Both the position numbers and the translations under genes were made by a program. The notes under the pieces were generated by a model. The model had not been told where the DNA came from and ran no database searches. It was given only the letters and a program-made list of their open reading frames with translations. DNA of 64,000 bases, taken from an uncultured Eubacterium sp. GTDB taxonomy: Bacteria; Bacillota; Clostridia; Lachnospirales; Lachnospiraceae. Shown here piece by piece: positions 8,250-16,135 of the stretch; the first letter of the stretch is position 1, and each line of letters begins with the position of its first letter. The stretch covers positions 1 through 64,000 of the forward strand of contig CATLIX010000001.1 of the NCBI GenBank assembly GCA_949959185.1, given 5' to 3'.

Positions 8250-10271
8250 GTGAAGAATAATGTAATTATGATTGTATTGGACAGTCTTTCAAAATGGTAT
8301 ATTGACCAGATGGAAGAAGACAGTTTTTTTTCAAATATGGAAAAGAACAGTTATTGTGCTGCTAATATGTATGCGAGCGGACCATTTACAGAAGCGGCCA
8401 TAAGGGGACTATGGGAGTCAAGAGATCCTGTGACAGGAAATGGATTACTGGGTGGAATTGAGAAATTCAGAGCAATGCCGTTTTTTGAATTATTTCAGAA
8501 AAATGGATATAAGGATATTTACATGGATTATCCAATGCTGTTAAGTACGGATGAATTGCGCAGACGGGAAATTCAGGGTACGGGCTGGGTAGGAGATACC
8601 GTATTGGACAGATTAAAATATTATGCTGAGCTTAAACAGAAAGGGGAGCTGCGATCCGGAGATTACAGGATTATTGGGATCTGGCTGGAACATTGGTTTG
8701 ATATTTACAGACATAAGGAAAAGGCTCCGTCAGAATATGCATTATATATGCAGAATAAAAGGCAGTATATAGATGAACTGTTAGAGGATGAACTGAGACA
8801 GGAAGATTTCCGCGACGAAGAAGGTGAGCCATCTGCCAGAAGTTATCTGTCAAGGGCGGAAAGGGTGGAAAACAAACCTTTATCAGATTCTGAAAGTAAA
8901 CTGGAATCTTTGGTCAGGCATAAAAATATTCAGTATATTATGTCATCCCATCATTATGACAGGGAAACTGTAAATCTTATGTTAGGCCTGGAAGTCTATA
9001 ATAAAGATCTGGCGACAGGTGATAATGTCATGTATTCAATGAGAAGGCCAATTTCCAATATCAGGGAGGATTTTGAACATTTCTGGGAATGGCATGATAA
9101 CAGAACAGATATAGAAGAGCCGTTTCTTGCTTACATTCATGACAGTTCTTTTCATTTACCGGAAAGTTTTATGGACAGACGGTATGGAGAAGCTGGTTAT
9201 GAAGAAGAAATATGGGAAAAGGTACAGGAGACAGAATTATTACCGTTTCAGAAAATGTCAGTGATGAAACAATTATCCCTCAGGCACATTTCAAAAAATC
9301 TTAACCTGTTCTGGAAAGAGCTTGAAAACAGAGCACTGCTGGAAAACACATATGTAATTATTACCGCGGATCACGGTTCAGCCAATACGATATACTGCCG
9401 GCCTGAAAGTAAATGGAATTATAGCCGAAGAGTTTTTCAGGTTCCATTTTATATGACCGGACCGGATATCACGCCGCATATAGATTATGGATTTCATATG
9501 GCACAGGATATTTTGCCAACTCTGATTGACAGGTGTGGACTGGATACATATGGAAATCATTATATGGGCCATAATATTGAAAGCGGCGGAGATGAATATG
9601 CCTTTTCAACCTGGGTGCATGGTGCGTTTGACTTATACAGGCAGGAAATAAAGATGGGAATTCGGAATGAACGGTACAGTATAAACTGTATTGGTTATAT
9701 TACACAGTTTTTTGGCAGCTGCCGTTTCACTGCATGCGATCTTATGGCAGATCCGGATGAAGCAGATGACGTCTATGAATCAGTCAGGGAAAGAGAGGAT
9801 TTTATATATTTATATAAGAAACTGCAAAACAGATGGTTTGAGATTATTTTTGATATTTTGACAGATCAGGAAAATCCATGGGATTTTAGTGAGAAATATG
9901 GTTTTCTGTCGGAAAAAAAAGAAAAGTACAGGGAATTCAATGAAAGTCAGAAGAGATATTCCAGAGAAAAGTTTGAGAAAGAACTGAAGGAAAAACAGGT
10001 TGTGATTGTGGGGACGGATGAAGAGCTGGAAGTATTTTTAAAGACTTTTGGTTATAATTATCAGGTAAAAGAAGTCTGGGATATTAATCCGCAAAAACTG
10101 GGAACCAGCATATTTGGCCATAACATTTGTATGCCTCATGCAGATATTGACCAAAGTAATACGTTATTTGTTGTAACCGGCAGACAGGAACTGGAACTGA
10201 AAGAATATCTGGATGATGCAGGGATCAGAGATTATTTATACTGGCGTTTGATCGGGCAGGGAGATATATGA
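8250..10271 (+). CDS. sulfatase/alkaline-phosphatase-fold enzyme with C-terminal Rossmann-like domain
   Basis: 673 residues starting at GTG after AGGAGGGA. The metal site IVLDSLSKW at the N-terminus, the SGPFTEAA segment that supplies the nucleophile Thr/Ser, and ITADHGSAN (about residues 370-380) are the hallmarks of the alkaline phosphatase superfamily, as in lipoteichoic acid synthases and phosphoglycerol or phosphoethanolamine transferases. No membrane segments are obvious, so it would act in the cytoplasm. The last 90 residues (QVVIVGTDEELEVFL onward) form a Rossmann-like unit seen on other proteins of this island. Being next to the choline genes, it could transfer or hydrolyse a phospho-substituent; this is inference. 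Confidence 0.8.
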   Translation: MKNNVIMIVLDSLSKWYIDQMEEDSFFSNMEKNSYCAANMYASGPFTEAAIRGLWESRDPVTGNGLLGGIEKFRAMPFFELFQKNGYKDIYMDYPMLLSTDELRRREIQGTGWVGDTVLDRLKYYAELKQKGELRSGDYRIIGIWLEHWFDIYRHKEKAPSEYALYMQNKRQYIDELLEDELRQEDFRDEEGEPSARSYLSRAERVENKPLSDSESKLESLVRHKNIQYIMSSHHYDRETVNLMLGLEVYNKDLATGDNVMYSMRRPISNIREDFEHFWEWHDNRTDIEEPFLAYIHDSSFHLPESFMDRRYGEAGYEEEIWEKVQETELLPFQKMSVMKQLSLRHISKNLNLFWKELENRALLENTYVIITADHGSANTIYCRPESKWNYSRRVFQVPFYMTGPDITPHIDYGFHMAQDILPTLIDRCGLDTYGNHYMGHNIESGGDEYAFSTWVHGAFDLYRQEIKMGIRNERYSINCIGYITQFFGSCRFTACDLMADPDEADDVYESVREREDFIYLYKKLQNRWFEIIFDILTDQENPWDFSEKYGFLSEKKEKYREFNESQKRYSREKFEKELKEKQVVIVGTDEELEVFLKTFGYNYQVKEVWDINPQKLGTSIFGHNICMPHADIDQSNTLFVVTGRQELELKEYLDDAGIRDYLYWRLIGQGDI

Positions 10272-11200
10272 GTGAAACATTAAGATTTTCTGAAAGCGGA
10301 ATTGCTCCGGATATTGTGGATCAGATTGCGAAAATATTTCATGTTTCTGCAAAGGAAATTACAGATATCAGAATCATGAAAAAGGGCATGACAAACCGTT
10401 CATTTTGTTTTTCTGTGGGGGGAACCAGATACATAATGAGAGTTCCGGGAGAGGGAACAGAATATCTGATTAATCGCAGTCAGGAAGCACAGGTCTACCG
10501 TATAATTGCGGATAAAGGATTATGTGATAATATTGTGTATTTTAATTCGGTAAATGGATATAAAATCACAAAGTATCTGGCAGGTGTGAGAACCTGTAAC
10601 CCTGACAGTGTCTCTGATTTGAAAAGATGTATGGGAAAGTTACGGGATTTTCACAATATGAAATTGTTTGTTTCTCATGAGTTTGACCTGTTTGGACAGA
10701 TTGATTTTTATGAAAGTCTCCGGATGGGTAGGAAGTCCATGTATAAAGATTATCCGCAGATAAAACAGAAAGTGCTGTCTCTGAAAGGGTATATCTGTGA
10801 ACATATTACTTCATATTGTCTTTCCCATATAGATGCAGTGCCGGATAATTTTCTGTTCTATATGGACAGTGGAGCGGAAAAGCTGCAGCTTACGGACTGG
10901 GAGTATGCCGGTATGCAGGATCCACATGTGGATATTGCCATGTTCTGTATTTACAGTTCTTATGACAGAAGCCAGGTGGAAAGACTGATAGATATTTATT
11001 TTGAAGGAAATTGTTCATCCTGTACACGTATCAAGATATACTGTTATATTTCTGTCTGCGGACTTCTGTGGAGCAACTGGTGCGAATATAAGAGAAGCCT
11101 TGGAGTGGAGTTTGGGGAATATTCTCTGCGGCAGTATGATTATGCGAGGGAGTATTTCGAGATTGCGGAAGAAATGGGGGCTGTGAATGAATCGGGTTGA
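10268..11200 (+). CDS. licA: choline/ethanolamine kinase family protein (LicA-like)
   Basis: 310 residues of the aminoglycoside-phosphotransferase/choline kinase fold. The catalytic loop (Brenner motif) is HIDAVPDNFL, followed by the metal-binding LTDWEYAG and the helix HVDIAMFC. Its ATG overlaps the previous stop (ATGA) and its 3' end overlaps the next gene, so translation is coupled. With the following nucleotidyltransferase and a BCCT transporter it reproduces the lic1 logic: take up choline, phosphorylate it, activate it as CDP-choline. Substrate identity (choline against ethanolamine or another amino alcohol) is inferred from that context. Confidence 0.85.
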   Translation: MSETLRFSESGIAPDIVDQIAKIFHVSAKEITDIRIMKKGMTNRSFCFSVGGTRYIMRVPGEGTEYLINRSQEAQVYRIIADKGLCDNIVYFNSVNGYKITKYLAGVRTCNPDSVSDLKRCMGKLRDFHNMKLFVSHEFDLFGQIDFYESLRMGRKSMYKDYPQIKQKVLSLKGYICEHITSYCLSHIDAVPDNFLFYMDSGAEKLQLTDWEYAGMQDPHVDIAMFCIYSSYDRSQVERLIDIYFEGNCSSCTRIKIYCYISVCGLLWSNWCEYKRSLGVEFGEYSLRQYDYAREYFEIAEEMGAVNESG

Positions 11201-11930
11201 GAAAGCTGTTATTCTGGCAGCAGGTACCGGAAAACGTATGCATCCCATTACGTTAAAGACACCGAAGCCTTTGGTACAGGTGAACGGTTTGAGAATGATT
11301 GATACAGTGATTCGCGGGCTGCATGAAAATGGAATAAGTGAGATTTATATAGTAGTTGGCTATAAAAAAGAGCAATTCAGATGTCTGCTGGATGAATATC
11401 AGGGAATTACCCTGATTGAAAATCCCTGTTATGATGTGAGTAATAATATATCTTCACTTTATGCTGCACGTTGGTATCTTGAAAATTCCATTATTCTGGA
11501 CGGGGATCAGATTATTTTTAATTCAGATATATTGTCTCCGGAGTTTGAATATTCAGGTTATAATGCAGTGTGGACGGAGAAAGAGACGAATGAATGGCTG
11601 ATGACAGTAGAAGATGGCTTTATCAGACATTGTTCCAGAAACGGTGGAAAAAGGGGCTGGCAGCTGTACAGTATTTCAAGATGGAGTGCAGAAGATGGAA
11701 AGAAACTTTGCAGACATTTGGAAATAGAATTTGAAAAAAAGAAAAATACGCAGATATACTGGGATGATATTGTCATGTTTTGTTATCCGCAGGAATATCA
11801 GCTGGGAATCAGACAGATGCAGGAAGGCGATCTGATTGAAATAGATGAATTGAAAGAACTGGCTGCATTGGATGTATCATATTCAGATTATGTAGGGAAG
11901 GGGAATACGGACAGGAATGGGCGGCAATAA
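11187..11930 (+). CDS. licC: phosphocholine cytidylyltransferase-like nucleotidyltransferase (LicC-like)
   Basis: 247 residues. The nucleotidyltransferase signature AAGTGKRMHPITLKTPKPL is at the N-terminus, followed by NISSLYAARW and a metal-binding FNSD. Compact members of this kind beside a LicA kinase are CTP:phosphocholine cytidylyltransferases. It overlaps licA by 14 bases and the transporter by 14 bases. No LicD-type phosphocholine transferase was recognised in the window. A second, diverged relative at 36212 belongs to the phosphoramidate operon. Confidence 0.83.
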   Translation: MNRVEKAVILAAGTGKRMHPITLKTPKPLVQVNGLRMIDTVIRGLHENGISEIYIVVGYKKEQFRCLLDEYQGITLIENPCYDVSNNISSLYAARWYLENSIILDGDQIIFNSDILSPEFEYSGYNAVWTEKETNEWLMTVEDGFIRHCSRNGGKRGWQLYSISRWSAEDGKKLCRHLEIEFEKKKNTQIYWDDIVMFCYPQEYQLGIRQMQEGDLIEIDELKELAALDVSYSDYVGKGNTDRNGRQ

Positions 11931-13455
11931 ATTAAAGTCGGAAAAAGGCGTATGGGGAAATATTGATCCGGTGACGACAGCAGTGCCTCTGGCAGTAGTT
12001 CTTTTGCTGTGTATTTCGTTTACCGTATGTCCTGAAGTATCTGCAGGGATTCTTATGACAATTCGGGGATTTCTGGGTGATACGCTTGGAATCTGGTATC
12101 TTGCAGTGGGATTGGCTGTTTTGCTTATTTCGTTTTGGATAGCATTTTCAGATATAGGAAAAATCACACTGGGAGAAAAAGGGGAAAAACCGAAATATGG
12201 TTTTCTGGCATGGGGAGCAATGATTTTTACGTGTGGACTGGCGGCAGATATTCTGTTTTATTCTTTTTGTGAATGGATTTGTTATGCGCAGGAACCCCAC
12301 GTGTCAGAAGCAGGTTCTGTTCAGGACTGGGCTTCGACCTATCCTTTATTCCACTGGGGGCCGATTCCATGGAGTTTTTATGCGGTACTGGCTGCCTGTT
12401 TTGGGTTTATGCTGCATGTCCGTAACGTCAGAAAGCAGAAATATTCAGAAGCATGTCGTCCGCTTCTTGGGAGTCAGACAGACAGGGGGGCCGGAAAGAT
12501 AATTGACATTCTGGCTGTTATAGCTTTGATTGCCGGCACCACAACCACATTTTCGGTTGCCACGCCATTGCTCTCTGCTGCAATAGCAGATCTGGCAGGA
12601 ATTCAGAGTTCAAAATACATAACAATTATGATTCTTGTTATTACCTGTTTTATCTATACATTTGCTGTTATGAAGGATTTAAAGGGCGTTTCAGGGCTGG
12701 CAAATATCTGTATGTATCTGTTTGGCGCCCTGCTTATTTATGTTCTGGTATTTGGGGGTGAAACCAGATATATACTGGAAACAGGATTTTCAGCTGTTGG
12801 AAATATGATCCAGAATTTTATTGTGCTAAGTACATGGACGGATGCCCTCAGAGTGTCGTCATTTCCCCAGAACTGGACAATATTTTATTGGGCTTACTGG
12901 ATGGTATGGTGTGTGGCATCTCCCTTTTTTATGGGCAGTATCAGCCGTGGAAGAACAGTAAAACAGGTAATTCTTGGTGCGTATACCTTTGGTCTGGGGA
13001 GTACGCTGCTATCTTTTATCATTCTGGGGAATTATGGGCTTGGTCTTCAGATGACAGGAAGGTTTGATGGAATTTCGTTTTTCAATCAGTGCGGAGATCT
13101 GTACCAGACAGTGATGGCGATTATCCGCACACTTCCGGCCTGTCCGGTGTTTCTGATTTTGCTGACTGTTTCCATGATTGCATTTTATGCAACTTCTTTT
13201 GACAGTATTACACTGGTGGCAAGCCAGTATAGTTACAGAGAATTCAGAGAAGGAGAGAAAGCAGGAAATGGCATGAAATTTTTTTGGGCGGTTTTGCTGA
13301 TTTTGCTGCCAGTAACTTTTGTTTTTTCAGAGAGTTCCATGAAAAATATGCAGACCGTATCTATAATTGCGGCATTTCCGGTTTCGATAGTTATTATTTT
13401 GATTATTGTCAGTTTCATTAAAGATGCAAAAAAATATTTATATGAAGCACAGTGA
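11917..13455 (+). CDS. BCCT-family choline/betaine transporter
   Basis: 512 residues with about 12 hydrophobic membrane segments. The family signature is clear: WTIFYWAYWMVWCVASPFF followed by the ISRGRT motif. The region DWASTYPLFHWG is also typical. Members import choline, betaine or carnitine through the cytoplasmic membrane. Its overlap with the licA and licC genes makes choline (or a close analogue) the likely substrate and glycan decoration, rather than osmoprotection, the likely purpose. It is the last gene of unit 1; a terminator follows 47 bases downstream. Confidence 0.9.
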   Translation: MGGNKLKSEKGVWGNIDPVTTAVPLAVVLLLCISFTVCPEVSAGILMTIRGFLGDTLGIWYLAVGLAVLLISFWIAFSDIGKITLGEKGEKPKYGFLAWGAMIFTCGLAADILFYSFCEWICYAQEPHVSEAGSVQDWASTYPLFHWGPIPWSFYAVLAACFGFMLHVRNVRKQKYSEACRPLLGSQTDRGAGKIIDILAVIALIAGTTTTFSVATPLLSAAIADLAGIQSSKYITIMILVITCFIYTFAVMKDLKGVSGLANICMYLFGALLIYVLVFGGETRYILETGFSAVGNMIQNFIVLSTWTDALRVSSFPQNWTIFYWAYWMVWCVASPFFMGSISRGRTVKQVILGAYTFGLGSTLLSFIILGNYGLGLQMTGRFDGISFFNQCGDLYQTVMAIIRTLPACPVFLILLTVSMIAFYATSFDSITLVASQYSYREFREGEKAGNGMKFFWAVLLILLPVTFVFSESSMKNMQTVSIIAAFPVSIVIILIIVSFIKDAKKYLYEAQ

Positions 13456-13501
13456 CGGAGTACATGGCCACTGTTAATGTAATATCATACTTGCTGATAC
13501 A

Positions 13502-13532
13502 GGGGCTGTTGCAGAATGCAGCTCCTTTTGTT
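13502..13532 (+). terminator. terminator of transcription unit 1
   Basis: GGGGCTG (13502-13508) pairs with CAGCTCC (13519-13525), followed by TTTTGTTTG. It lies between the transporter stop and promoter P2. Confidence 0.75.
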
Positions 13533-13560
13533 TGTAATTTTTAGCATATTTTAGAAACAC

Positions 13561-13587
13561 TAAAGTATTTTTTTTGATGTCCGATAT
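13561..13587 (+). promoter_or_regulatory. sigma-28 (SigD/FliA) promoter P2
   Basis: TAAA (13561-13564), exactly 15 bases, TCCGATAT (13580-13587); one base from the GCCGATAT consensus. It heads a second copy of the leader found after P1. Confidence 0.88.
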
Positions 13588-13658
13588 ATAATACAGTAAA
13601 TGATTAGGGCATGAGTCTGTTGCAGCATGGAAGCTGCTTTGAATTCAGGGAGGAAGTC

Positions 13659-13745
13659 ATGACGAAAATGGTCTGGAATCATAGTTCAGGATGGTACTGT
13701 AATTATAAATGGAATGTTATGAGGAACAGGGGAATTACTTTATGA
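13659..13745 (+). CDS. putative 28-residue leader peptide 2
   Basis: A short frame starts at the strong ribosome site of leader 2 (MTKMVWNHSSGWYCNYKWNV...). It aligns at DNA level with the start of the 20-residue frame in leader 1 (GTCT, GATCAT/AATCAT) but the peptides differ. Its end overlaps the central hairpin. Whether it is translated to any purpose is unknown. Confidence 0.35.
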   Translation: MTKMVWNHSSGWYCNYKWNVMRNRGITL

Positions 13746-13781
13746 TAAGTATACCTGCCCTGTTTGTAGTAGCATAATGTT

Positions 13782-13808
13782 AAGAAGTTGGCATTTGTCA
13801 GCTTTTTT
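13782..13808 (+). terminator. conserved leader terminator / attenuator 2
   Basis: AAGAAGTTGGC-ATTT-GTCAGCTTTTTT: an 11-bp stem (with G-U pairs) running into six T. Its core of at least 22 bases is identical to the leader 1 terminator. It stands about 70 bases before the first gene of unit 2. Confidence 0.75.
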
Positions 13809-13880
13809 ATTTATCATACAAAAATTACTGTGCTATAGTTTAAATGCAGTATCATGTGGAGGAATAGCAGGGAGAATAGT

Positions 13881-14207
13881 ATGGAAGAATTTAACGTATT
13901 GTTGGGTAAAAATATAGAACTGGTAGAAAAAATAAGCTGTAAAATTGAAAGCGGGGAACCGTATATGGAGTCCCTCAGGATTTATTTGCCGTCTTTAAAT
14001 CAGATGGTAACAACTATCATTAATATGGTACAGGTACCGGAGATTTCACTGGAATTAAATCAGGCATTTGTATTACAGGTATTGCAGGATATTCTTTATG
14101 GAATAGAAAATGAGGATTCCGTATTTTTACTTGATGTTCTGCGATATGGCCTGTTAGAGATTTATCATTATGTTGAAACGGAATTGCAAAGTGAGGGAAT
14201 ATCATGA
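13881..14207 (+). CDS. small helical protein of the flagellar glycan locus, unknown function
   Basis: 108 residues, predicted almost wholly alpha-helical (MEEFNVLLGKNIELVEKI...), no Cys, no signal peptide. Start ATG 13881 is preferred because GGGAGA lies just upstream; a longer frame opens at 13854. Its stop overlaps the Maf start (ATGA), so the two are translationally coupled. A protein of similar size and pattern (47943-48308) precedes the LegH-like gene, overlapping it in the same way. The two may be distant homologues acting as small partners of glycosylation enzymes; that is inference. Confidence 0.65.
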   Translation: MEEFNVLLGKNIELVEKISCKIESGEPYMESLRIYLPSLNQMVTTIINMVQVPEISLELNQAFVLQVLQDILYGIENEDSVFLLDVLRYGLLEIYHYVETELQSEGIS

Positions 14208-16135
14208 ACGAACTGATTTATGAAAAAAATATGGAGGCGTTGAAAGGGAAATATCCGGTATGGGCAGCTATACTGGAAAATGTAAAACGGAAAAAGAGAA
14301 ATTTTGATGTAATAGCAGAAGAAAGTCTGATGGAGAATACAACTATCCTGAAGGTGGTACAGGATGGAAAGACATTGTATCTCAATGGAAAATACGCACC
14401 TTCAGCAGTCATTGAGCGTTGGTTCCAAAATCAGGGAAAAATAGATGAGTATGCACCTGTTGTTATCCTGGGTGTTTCTAATGGCGAGCATATACGGCAG
14501 ATTATGGAGCGAGCCCCGAAAACGTCAAATATACTGATTTATGAGCCATCTTTTGAGGTCTTTCGCAGAGCCATGCAGGAAGTGGATTTATCCTTTATTT
14601 TTCAGCCGGATATTCCGGTGGGGATTATAGTAGAGGGGATCAATGAGGAGGAAATAGAATCATATTTCAGATTATTTATTTCCTATGATAATATGACGTT
14701 GTTGCGGTATTATATTTCAGGAAATTATCACGACCTGTTTCAGGAAAAGACAGAAAAATTCATTACAAATCTTAAAAAGTATGTGTATGATATACATGTG
14801 GCATGGAATACAAGAGTACGTTATGCAAATGTACGGGCGGTAAATGTATTTGTTAATTTACATTATTTATATGAAGGATATAGTGTCAGGGCTTTGTATG
14901 GAATGCTGCCAAAAGAGGTTCCGGTTATCATAGTTTCTGCAGGTCCGTCCCTGAATAAAAATATTATGGATTTGAAAAAAGCCGTGGGAAAGGCCTGTAT
15001 TATTGCCACAGATACAGCTGTGAAACCCCTTTTAAATGCAGGGATTATTCCGGATCTGTTTGTAATTATAGATGGATTAAAACCGGACATCCTGTTTCAG
15101 CATAAAGATATATCAAGAGTGCCTATGGTTGCCATGACAGCGGTATCTACCGGGCCCATGACATACCATAAAGGGAAAAAATTTTTTTATGGCGCAGATT
15201 CTGCTCTGGAGGATTATCTTACAGGGGATATTAAAAAGAAAGAAAGTGAGCAGTCAACAAGAGTGATTCCGTATCTTGTAACTGGCGGTTCCGTGGCGAC
15301 TTCAGCATATGCCCTTGGCCTGAACATGGGAACGGGGACAGTGATTCTGGTAGGACAGGACCTGGCAATGACAGGGAACAGGACCCATGCCGATGGAACT
15401 TTTCAGGATGAGATGGATCAGATTGATGCAGACAGCGGAGAATATTTTGAAGTTGAGTCTGTAGATGGGGGTAAAGTTCTGACCAGGCTGGATTTTGATT
15501 TATACCGACGATGGTTTGAAGATCATTTTGAAAAATGGGATCACGTTACTGTGGTGGATGCCACAGAAGGCGGAGCTCTGATTCGCGGTACTAAAATTAT
15601 GACACTGAAAAAGGCAATTCAGAAATATTGTGTCAGGGAATTTAACGTAAAATGGCATATTGACCGCTGTAAAAAGTTATTTGTGGGAGATGACCGTGAA
15701 AAGGTTTTAAATTGTTTTGGGGGATCTCTGAAGAAACTTGAGGAGGTAAAGAAAAAAGCCAAAGAAGGGCTGGGTTATTATGAGCGTCTGGAGAAGCTGT
15801 CCAGGAAGAAGAATGTGTCAGATCAGGAACTGGCAAAAGTATTGAAGAAGATATCAAAGGTAAACCGTTATATGGAATCTGACTATATGGCGCGGACCGT
15901 GATGGACAGTCTTGAGGGACTGAATTATACTTTAAGACCCATTGCATATCAGATGCAGGCAGATAAAACGGGGGAGCTCATGGATGTGGCAGAGCAGGGA
16001 AAAGTCCTGTTGTACGGAGTGACAGTAGCAGCAGATGAAATATCAGATATTGCAGAGCAGACCATTGTAAAATATGCGGAAGAACATCCGGTAAAAGATA
16101 ATGAGAGGCAGGAAGGAAATAAAAATGGCACTTGA
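14204..16135 (+). CDS. maf: Maf-type motility accessory factor (flagellin nonulosonate transferase)
   Basis: 643 residues with the MAF_flag10/DUF115 (MptE-like) domain. The core is VIIVSAGPSLNKNI (about residue 245), then CIIATDTAVKPLLNAGI and FVIIDGLKP, and later TVILVGQDLAMTG with TRTHADG-like NRTHADG; this fold is related to sialyltransferases. Maf proteins glycosylate flagellin Ser/Thr with pseudaminic or legionaminic acid in Campylobacter, Helicobacter, Aeromonas and Clostridium. The legionaminic genes at 48-54 kb would supply its donor. Its location behind a sigma-28 promoter supports flagellin as the acceptor. Start ATG 14204 overlaps the preceding stop. Confidence 0.92.
   Translation: MNELIYEKNMEALKGKYPVWAAILENVKRKKRNFDVIAEESLMENTTILKVVQDGKTLYLNGKYAPSAVIERWFQNQGKIDEYAPVVILGVSNGEHIRQIMERAPKTSNILIYEPSFEVFRRAMQEVDLSFIFQPDIPVGIIVEGINEEEIESYFRLFISYDNMTLLRYYISGNYHDLFQEKTEKFITNLKKYVYDIHVAWNTRVRYANVRAVNVFVNLHYLYEGYSVRALYGMLPKEVPVIIVSAGPSLNKNIMDLKKAVGKACIIATDTAVKPLLNAGIIPDLFVIIDGLKPDILFQHKDISRVPMVAMTAVSTGPMTYHKGKKFFYGADSALEDYLTGDIKKKESEQSTRVIPYLVTGGSVATSAYALGLNMGTGTVILVGQDLAMTGNRTHADGTFQDEMDQIDADSGEYFEVESVDGGKVLTRLDFDLYRRWFEDHFEKWDHVTVVDATEGGALIRGTKIMTLKKAIQKYCVREFNVKWHIDRCKKLFVGDDREKVLNCFGGSLKKLEEVKKKAKEGLGYYERLEKLSRKKNVSDQELAKVLKKISKVNRYMESDYMARTVMDSLEGLNYTLRPIAYQMQADKTGELMDVAEQGKVLLYGVTVAADEISDIAEQTIVKYAEEHPVKDNERQEGNKNGT

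Larger units (their letters stand above)
13588..13808 (+). promoter_or_regulatory. leader 2: copy of leader 1
   Basis: The shared blocks with leader 1 include GATATATAATA, CTGTTGCAGCATGGA, the hairpin GCAGC-N6-GCTGC (13622-13637), AATTCAGGGAGGAAGTCATG, and the final terminator. The central hairpin is AACAGGG (13725-13731) with CCCTGTT (13758-13764): a different sequence from leader 1, at nearly the same place, still paired. The rest of the 13456-13880 gap holds only the unit-1 terminator and a ribosome site. Confidence 0.7.

Noticed and set aside
13456-13880. Additional gene between the transporter and P2 genes
   Set aside because: Only a terminator, promoter, leader and short ORF could be supported.
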